A DNA stretch of 54,675 nt, from assembly GCA_022772525.1 (NCBI GenBank), contig JALFAD010000012.1, positions 1 to 54,675 on the forward strand. Reading direction: 5' to 3'. Shown piece by piece: positions 49,637 through 54,675 of this stretch; the first letter of the stretch is position 1, and every line of letters begins with the position of its first letter. Made by a program: the position numbers and the translations under genes. This DNA comes from Clostridiales bacterium (lineage in GTDB: Bacteria > Bacillota > Clostridia > Oscillospirales > Oscillospiraceae). The notes beneath the pieces are model-generated. The model had not been told where the DNA came from. It did no database searches and saw only the letters and a list, made by a program, of their open reading frames with translations.

Positions 49637-50541
49637 CAAATCAGCGCCTCCACAAAATCCTTCGCCTCAAAGGGCATCAGGTCGTCTGCCTGCTCCCCCA
49701 CGCCCACAAACTTCACGGGAATTTGCAGGGTGTCCGCCACGGCAATAACGATGCCGCCCTTGGCGGTGCCGTCCAGCTTGGTCAGGGCGATGGCGGTGAC
49801 CCCGGCGATTTCCTTGAACTGCTTTGCCTGAATCAGGCCGTTCTGGCCCGTGGTGCCGTCCAGCACCAGCAGCGTCTCCCGGGCCGCATTTGGCAGCTCC
49901 CGATCGATGATGCGGCTGATCTTGTTCAGCTCGTTCATGAGGTTTGCTTTGTTGTGGAGCCGTCCGGCGGTGTCAATGATGATCACATCCACATCCCGGG
50001 CACGGGCGGCCTGAATGCCGTCGTAGACCACGGAGGCCGGGTCTGCGCCCTCATGCTGCCGGACGATGGCAGCGCCGCTGCGCTCTGCCCAGATTTCCAA
50101 CTGGTCAGCCGCCGCCGCCCGGAAGGTATCCGCCGCCACCAGCAGCACACGCTTGCCCTCCCGGGTCAGCTGGGTGGCGATTTTGCCGATGGTGGTGGTC
50201 TTGCCCACGCCGTTGACGCCAATCACCAGCACCACGCTGGGGGTGGTGGACAGGTTCAGAGCCGTGTCCCCCACGTTCAGCATGTCCACCAGAATTTCCT
50301 TGAGGGCGGTTCTTGCTTCCTCCGTGGTTTTGAGGCGCTGCTCCCGGACGGCCTTGCGCAGCCACTCCACCGCCTTGCAGGAAGTTTCCACGCCCAAGTC
50401 CGCCAGAATCAGGCTCTCCTCCAGTTCGTCATAAAAATCGTCGTCGATTTCGGAAAAGCCTGAAAACACGCTGCCCAGAGAATCGCTCAAAGCGTCCCGG
50501 GTCTTTGCAAGGCCTTCCTTAATTTTATCAAAAAATCCCAT
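49636..50541 (-). CDS. ftsY: Signal recognition particle receptor FtsY
   Basis: The 301-residue SRP GTPase has a short N domain and the G domain: GVNGVGKTTTIGKIA (P-loop), LLVAADTFRAAAADQLEIWAER, DVDVIIIDTAGRLHNKANLMNEL, LTKLDGTAKGGIVIAVA and VGVGEQADDLMPF. It docks ribosome-SRP complexes at the membrane. The acidic A domain of proteobacterial FtsY is absent, as usual in Firmicutes. Start at 50541 (MGFFDKIKEG) with AGGAG. Confidence 0.96.
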   Translation of the reverse strand: MGFFDKIKEGLAKTRDALSDSLGSVFSGFSEIDDDFYDELEESLILADLGVETSCKAVEWLRKAVREQRLKTTEEARTALKEILVDMLNVGDTALNLSTTPSVVLVIGVNGVGKTTTIGKIATQLTREGKRVLLVAADTFRAAAADQLEIWAERSGAAIVRQHEGADPASVVYDGIQAARARDVDVIIIDTAGRLHNKANLMNELNKISRIIDRELPNAARETLLVLDGTTGQNGLIQAKQFKEIAGVTAIALTKLDGTAKGGIVIAVADTLQIPVKFVGVGEQADDLMPFEAKDFVEALI

Positions 50542-50599
50542 ATATTCTCCTGTTCCTTTGCATCGTGCCCGTTGGGTGGTTACCATTCAACGAGGCTGC

Positions 50600-50647
50600 A
50601 CAAACATCATCACGGGTCGGCGGAGTCATGACTCGGCCCTACAACAT
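50600..50647. repeat. Short palindromic repeat-like stretch between smc and ftsY
   Basis: GAGTCATGACTC (50623-50634) is a perfect 12-bp palindrome flanked by CGGGTCGGCG and GGCCCTACAAC, in the style of bacterial REP units. It fills most of the 106-base gap. No second copy is visible in this window. Confidence 0.4.
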
Positions 50648-53600
50648 TTATTCCACGATTCCCAGATATTCTTCCATCTGGTTAAGATCCAGCCGCAATA
50701 GCTTCGATACGCCCTGCTCCTGCATGGTCACGCCATAGAGCACGTCGGCGGCCTCCATGGTGCCCCGGCGGTGGGTGATAACGATAAACTGGGTGTTCTT
50801 CGACAGGTTGTGAAGATAGCTTGCAAACCGCTCCACGTTCCGGTCGTCCAGCGCCGCGTCGATCTCGTCCAGCAGACAGAAAGGCGTGGGCCGCACCTTC
50901 AAAATGGCAAAGTACAATGCCGTTGCCACAAAGGCTTTCTCGCCGCCGGACAAAAGCGTAATGGTTTTCACCTGCTTTCCGGGGGGCTGCACCCGAATCT
51001 CGATGCCGCAGGTCAAGGGGTTCTCCGGGTCCTCCAGAATCAGCTGTCCCCTGCCGCCGCCAAACATTTCCTCAAAGGTCTGCCCGAAATAGTGGTCAAT
51101 TTTCGTAAATTCCGTGACAAAAATCGTGGTCATTTCTGCGGTGATGTCCCGGATGATGCTCTCCAGCTCCCGCTTGGAGGTCAGCACATCGTCCCGCTGC
51201 CCGGCAAGGTAGGTGTAGCGCTCATTGACCCGGGCGTATTCCTCGATGGCGCCGAGGTTCGGGGTACCAAGGGCGGAAATCTTCCGCTTCAGCTCCGCGG
51301 CCCGGCGGTTTCCGGCGGTGACGTTCTCGATCTCCCCACGGAATTCCGGCGCGGTGCCGGGAGTCAGCTCGTAGCTGTCCCACAGCTTGTCGATGATCTG
51401 CCGCTCCTCCATGGAGGAGGTGACCTTCTTCTGTTCCAGCAGGGCGCAGGCCCGCTCCATGTTCAGGATGTCCTTGTTCTTCTCCTGGGCGTCCCGCTCT
51501 GCCTTGGTCTTGGCGGCTTCGGCAGCGGCGCGGCTCTCCAGCACCTGCTGCACCTTTCCGTTCATTTCGGCGGCTTCCGCGTCGTTTTCCGCCTGACGCT
51601 TCCTGAGCTGGGCAATTTCGGCTTCCAGCCGGGCGTTGTCCTGCCGGATGGAGTCCATCAGAGCCTGCTTTTTCTCCCGGTCGCCCTCCATGGCCCCCTG
51701 CAGCTGCCGCAGGTCGCCGATGTGGGACGTTGCCGTGGAACGCTCGGCATCCAGGGCCGCTTCCTCGGTCTTGAGGGCCGTCATCCGGTCAGTGATGGCG
51801 GCGTTTTCGTTGGCTGCCTCGGTCTGACTGCCCTCCAAAAGGCTCAGCTTCTCCTTTGTCTGGGCCAGCTCCCGGTTGTAAACCTGAATCTTCGCCTGCT
51901 GGGCGCTGTAGCGCTCCCGGTCGGTGCGGTCGCGCTCGTTGAGGGATTCCCGCTCCCGGCGGGCGGAATTTTCCGCTTCCACAATGGCGTTCAGCAGAAT
52001 TTCATGCTGCTTTTCAAGGCCCTCTAAGCGCAGCACCTGATCCTCCGCTTCCCGAAGCTGATCCCGGGCGGCAGAAATCTGGAACTCCACCTGATCGCAC
52101 TGGCGGCGGGCCTCCACTAAATCTGCTTCCAGCACCTGCTGCTCCTGTCGCAGCTTCTGCTCCTGTAAGGACAGCTTTTCCAGTTCATTTGCCCGGGACA
52201 GGATACCTGCATCCTTGTTCACAGAACCACCGGTCATGGAGCCGCCGGGGTTCATGACCTGACCGTCCAGCGTCACGATCTTAAACCGGCTGCGGTACTT
52301 CTGGGACATATTGATTGCCGCGTCCATATCCTGCACGATGACGGTGCGGCCCAGCAGATTCTCTATAATCTGGCGGTATTTTTCATCGGTTTTTACCAAA
52401 TTTGAGGCGATGCCTACAAAGCCCCGGCAGGTTTCCAGCCCCGTTTCCTGTAGGCTTCTGCCCTGAATATTGCTCATGGGCAGGAAGGTGGCACGTCCGC
52501 CGCCGGTGCGCTTGAGGAAGGAAATCGCCGCCTTGCCGTCGGCTTCATTGCCAACCACAATCTGCTGCATGGCAGCGCCCAGCGCGATTTCCACCGCCAC
52601 GGTGTAGCTGTCCTCCGTGCGGATGAGCCGGGACACGGGGCCGTGAATGTTCCGCAGAGCGCCCCGCTGGGCCTCCTGCATGACCATGCGCACGGCCTTG
52701 TTATAGCTTTCAAAATCCCGCTCCATGGCCCGGAAAACCTTGATTTTCGCGGCAACGGAATCCAAAGTCCGGGACAGCTCCCGCTGCTTTTCTTCCAGCT
52801 CGTCCCGGCGCTTACAGCGGGTGGTCTGACGCAGGGTGTAGCCGGAAATGGTGTTATTCGCGGCGGTGACGTTCTCCTGGGCGGCCTTCAATTCCTGACG
52901 GCAGCCGTCCAGATTGGTCTGTGCCTCGTGGCGGCGGGACGCTCCCGCAGACAGGTCGCCGTCCAGCTGCTCCAAACGGCTTCGGGTCTGCACCATGCTC
53001 TCTTCCAGACCCCGCACGTCCGCTTCCGCCCCGGCAATGTCCGCCGCCAGGGTGGATTCCTTGCTTCTCAGTTCCAGATATTGTTTGGTAATGCCCTGAG
53101 CGCTGGCAGTCAGGGCGGTCAGCGCCTGCTGACACCCATCCAATTCTGCCCGCTTTTGCGCCAGCTTTCCCTCAATTTCCGAGATGCGCTCCTCGGTCTG
53201 CTGAATCTGGGCGGAAATGCCGCCGCTGCGGTCCTCCTGCCCCTTGAGTTCCTCCTCAATCCGGGCGATGTTGGCCCGGTTATTGTCCATATTGCCCTGC
53301 AAAACCGCCATCTGACCGTCCAGCTGCTGGTGGGTGGCAGAGAGCATATTGGCCTTCAGCCGGACGGTTTCCAGCTCCCCGTCCCGGTCATGGAGGGTCT
53401 TTCCCAGCTCCTCCGCCTGCCGGTAGAGGGCGTCCAGGTCGTCGTGGGCCTGCTGCAAAACGAAGGAAGCAGAGGCGTAGTCCTCCTCGGCCTTCTTGGC
53501 GGCGGCGGACAGTTTATCCAGCGTGTCCAGCCAGACGGCAACCTCCACGCCTTTCAGTTCGTCCTTTAATTCCAGATACTTTTTTGCCTTTTCCGACTGC

Positions 53601-54220
53601 ACCTTCAACGGTTCCAGTTGGAGTTCCAGCTCGGACACCTTATCGCCGATGCGCAAAAGGTTATCCTCGGTGGAGGCCAGCTTCCGCTCGGTTTCCTCCT
53701 TGCGGTGGCGGTACTTGGAGATACCGGCGGCTTCCTCGAAAATCTCCCGGCGGTCGCCGCTTTTCAAGGATAGAATTTCGTCAATGCGGCCCTGACCGAT
53801 GTTGGAGTAGCCCTCCTTGCCAAGGCCCGTGTCCATAAACAGCTCGTTAATGTCCCGGAGCCGGGCGGACTGTTTATTAATATAGTATTCGCCGTCGCCG
53901 GAGCGGTAATACCGGCGGGTAATCATGACCTCGTCGGCATCGTAGGCCAACGCCCGGTCGGTGTTGTCCAGCGTCAGCGTAGCCTCAGCGAAGCCCACGG
54001 CGCTGCGCTTCTGAGTGCCGCCGAAGATCACGTCCTCCATCTTTGCGCCCCGCAGGGACTTGGAGCTCTGCTCACCCAGCACCCATAGAATCGCGTCGGA
54101 GATATTCGACTTGCCGGAGCCGTTGGGGCCGACGATGGCGGTGATGTCGTCGCCAAAGCGGATCAGCGTCTTATCCGGGAAGGACTTAAAGCCCTGTAAT
54201 TCCAGTGATTTTAAATACAC
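50648..54220 (-). CDS. smc: Chromosome segregation ATPase SMC
   Basis: The 1190-residue protein has the full SMC layout. The N-terminal head has Walker A IVGPNGSGKSNISDAI and the NLGQGRIDEIL-type region. Two long coiled coils flank a hinge near residues 510-640 (RNIHGPVSRLIRTEDSYTVAVEIALGAAMQ, in part; GGSMTGGSV). The C-terminal head has the signature TLLSGGEKAFVATAL, Walker B FCLLDEIDAALDD and ITHRRGTMEAAD. With ScpA/ScpB (not in window) it organises and segregates the chromosome. It starts at GTG 54220 after GAGGTTACGCT. It is first in the smc-ftsY operon. Confidence 0.97.
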   Translation of the reverse strand: MYLKSLELQGFKSFPDKTLIRFGDDITAIVGPNGSGKSNISDAILWVLGEQSSKSLRGAKMEDVIFGGTQKRSAVGFAEATLTLDNTDRALAYDADEVMITRRYYRSGDGEYYINKQSARLRDINELFMDTGLGKEGYSNIGQGRIDEILSLKSGDRREIFEEAAGISKYRHRKEETERKLASTEDNLLRIGDKVSELELQLEPLKVQSEKAKKYLELKDELKGVEVAVWLDTLDKLSAAAKKAEEDYASASFVLQQAHDDLDALYRQAEELGKTLHDRDGELETVRLKANMLSATHQQLDGQMAVLQGNMDNNRANIARIEEELKGQEDRSGGISAQIQQTEERISEIEGKLAQKRAELDGCQQALTALTASAQGITKQYLELRSKESTLAADIAGAEADVRGLEESMVQTRSRLEQLDGDLSAGASRRHEAQTNLDGCRQELKAAQENVTAANNTISGYTLRQTTRCKRRDELEEKQRELSRTLDSVAAKIKVFRAMERDFESYNKAVRMVMQEAQRGALRNIHGPVSRLIRTEDSYTVAVEIALGAAMQQIVVGNEADGKAAISFLKRTGGGRATFLPMSNIQGRSLQETGLETCRGFVGIASNLVKTDEKYRQIIENLLGRTVIVQDMDAAINMSQKYRSRFKIVTLDGQVMNPGGSMTGGSVNKDAGILSRANELEKLSLQEQKLRQEQQVLEADLVEARRQCDQVEFQISAARDQLREAEDQVLRLEGLEKQHEILLNAIVEAENSARRERESLNERDRTDRERYSAQQAKIQVYNRELAQTKEKLSLLEGSQTEAANENAAITDRMTALKTEEAALDAERSTATSHIGDLRQLQGAMEGDREKKQALMDSIRQDNARLEAEIAQLRKRQAENDAEAAEMNGKVQQVLESRAAAEAAKTKAERDAQEKNKDILNMERACALLEQKKVTSSMEERQIIDKLWDSYELTPGTAPEFRGEIENVTAGNRRAAELKRKISALGTPNLGAIEEYARVNERYTYLAGQRDDVLTSKRELESIIRDITAEMTTIFVTEFTKIDHYFGQTFEEMFGGGRGQLILEDPENPLTCGIEIRVQPPGKQVKTITLLSGGEKAFVATALYFAILKVRPTPFCLLDEIDAALDDRNVERFASYLHNLSKNTQFIVITHRRGTMEAADVLYGVTMQEQGVSKLLRLDLNQMEEYLGIVE

Positions 54221-54255
54221 AGCGTAACCTCATCCAAAAGATTATAATTCAGTTT

Positions 54256-54284
54256 ATTATAGTCGAACAGAGCCGCAATTGCAA
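54256..54284 (-). promoter_or_regulatory. smc promoter
   Basis: On the minus strand TTGCAA (54279-54284), 17 bases and TATAAT (54256-54261), 36 bases before the smc start. Confidence 0.78.
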
Positions 54285-54433
54285 GGGTTTCTTTCCTAAA
54301 AGGGCAGAAATCTGCCACTCTACCGGGGGTAGAATCGGCTTCTCTCCCGGGCATAGAGCGTAGAGTAGCAGCGGTAGGTGGCTTTTTGGCCGGTTTGTGG
54401 TATGGTAATAGCATCATTTCTCGAGGTGTTACT

Positions 54434-54675
54434 ATGAAGCGAACAAAACTGTCTGACCGGCAGCTGCCGGACTATTCCCGGGGCGAAGAGCTGATGAATA
54501 TGATTACCCACATTGTCGGCGGGGCGCTGGGCGTCATCGTTCTTCTGACCTGCGTGGTGCGGGCCGCCCTGAATCAGAACTACTACGGCATCGTCAGCTG
54601 CACCATCTACGGCACCACCTTCATCACCATGTTCACCATTTCCAGCGTCTACCACGGCCTGAAGCCCGGCATGAG
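54434..54675 (+). CDS. Hemolysin III/YqfA-family membrane protein (partial)
   Basis: The first 80 residues are present and the gene runs off the window. After a polar start (MKRTKLSDRQLPDYSRGEEL) comes MNMITHIVGGALGVIVLLTCVV, then a second membrane segment YGIVSCTIYGTTFITMFTIS and SVYHGL. The H and S-x3-H positions fit the zinc-binding core of the HlyIII/PAQR superfamily. Function in bacteria is unclear. Start after CGAGGTGTTACT. It diverges from smc. Confidence 0.85.
   Translation, partial: MKRTKLSDRQLPDYSRGEELMNMITHIVGGALGVIVLLTCVVRAALNQNYYGIVSCTIYGTTFITMFTISSVYHGLKPGM

Overview
The window reads as a chromosomal segment of an endospore-lineage Firmicute, most likely a gut Clostridia/Oscillospirales-type bacterium. 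The evidence is a GC-rich Gram-positive style sequence with strong Shine-Dalgarno sites, a dcw cluster led by mraZ and rsmH, a MurE with the meso-diaminopimelate DNPR motif, a PASTA-bearing SpoVD/PBP2B-type transpeptidase, a SPOCS/LysM spore-type protein, and a Val-Asp-Phe-Gly-Cys tRNA string. Genus cannot be named from the sequence alone. No rRNA or CRISPR array was seen.

Layout. (1) 1-660: an IS200/IS605-type insertion sequence whose tnpA carries one in-frame stop. (2) About 784-3949: a compact 3.2 kb integrative element at the 3' end of tRNA-Cys. It holds a tyrosine integrase behind a promoter with a perfect LexA box, a truncated tnpV, and a frameshifted ApeA-like HEPN nuclease gene, bounded by an 11-bp repeat of the tRNA-Cys 3' end. 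(3) 3939-4489: five tRNA genes on one promoter. (4) 4636-6260: hslO and a methyltransferase. (5) 6319-19490: the division and cell-wall cluster, transcribed mraZ-rsmH-ftsL-pbp-murE-murF-mraY-ftsW-murG-ftsQ-ftsZ, without murD, murB, murC or ftsA. (6) 19645-23913: a ClpC ATPase, a 2[4Fe-4S] ferredoxin, trmN6 and rsmI. (7) 24043-25825: a SPOCS/LysM protein with a sigma-E-like promoter and a 49-residue Cys-rich membrane peptide. (8) 25875-31000: a complete branched-chain amino acid ABC transporter (livJHMGF) preceded by a short Ile/Leu/Val-rich leader ORF and an intrinsic terminator, the layout of transcription attenuation. (9) 31061-34152: a second SEDS/transpeptidase pair in which the SEDS protein carries an FHA domain. 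(10) 34391-43386: nfo, a WYL regulator, a lipoprotein, a DUF1294 protein, two FAD flavoproteins, ylmH, a DUF896 protein and a YgiQ radical SAM protein. (11) 43739-54220: rpsU, then the smc-ftsY-rdgB-yhbY-nadD/yqeK-rsfS-leuS series. The window ends inside a hemolysin III family gene.

How the parts fit. Most genes form co-directional minus-strand operons with 4-bp start/stop overlaps. The dcw cluster and the FHA-SEDS pair build and divide the wall. The smc-leuS series joins chromosome maintenance, membrane targeting, nucleotide clean-up, NAD synthesis and ribosome biogenesis. Seven GC-rich inverted-repeat units of about 50-200 bp sit in gaps between genes, mostly from 34 kb onward, and a separate 174-bp terminal-inverted-repeat element follows ygiQ.

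The two most interesting signals are the SOS-box-controlled mini-element carrying a (broken) HEPN defence gene, and the leader-peptide attenuator of the liv operon.
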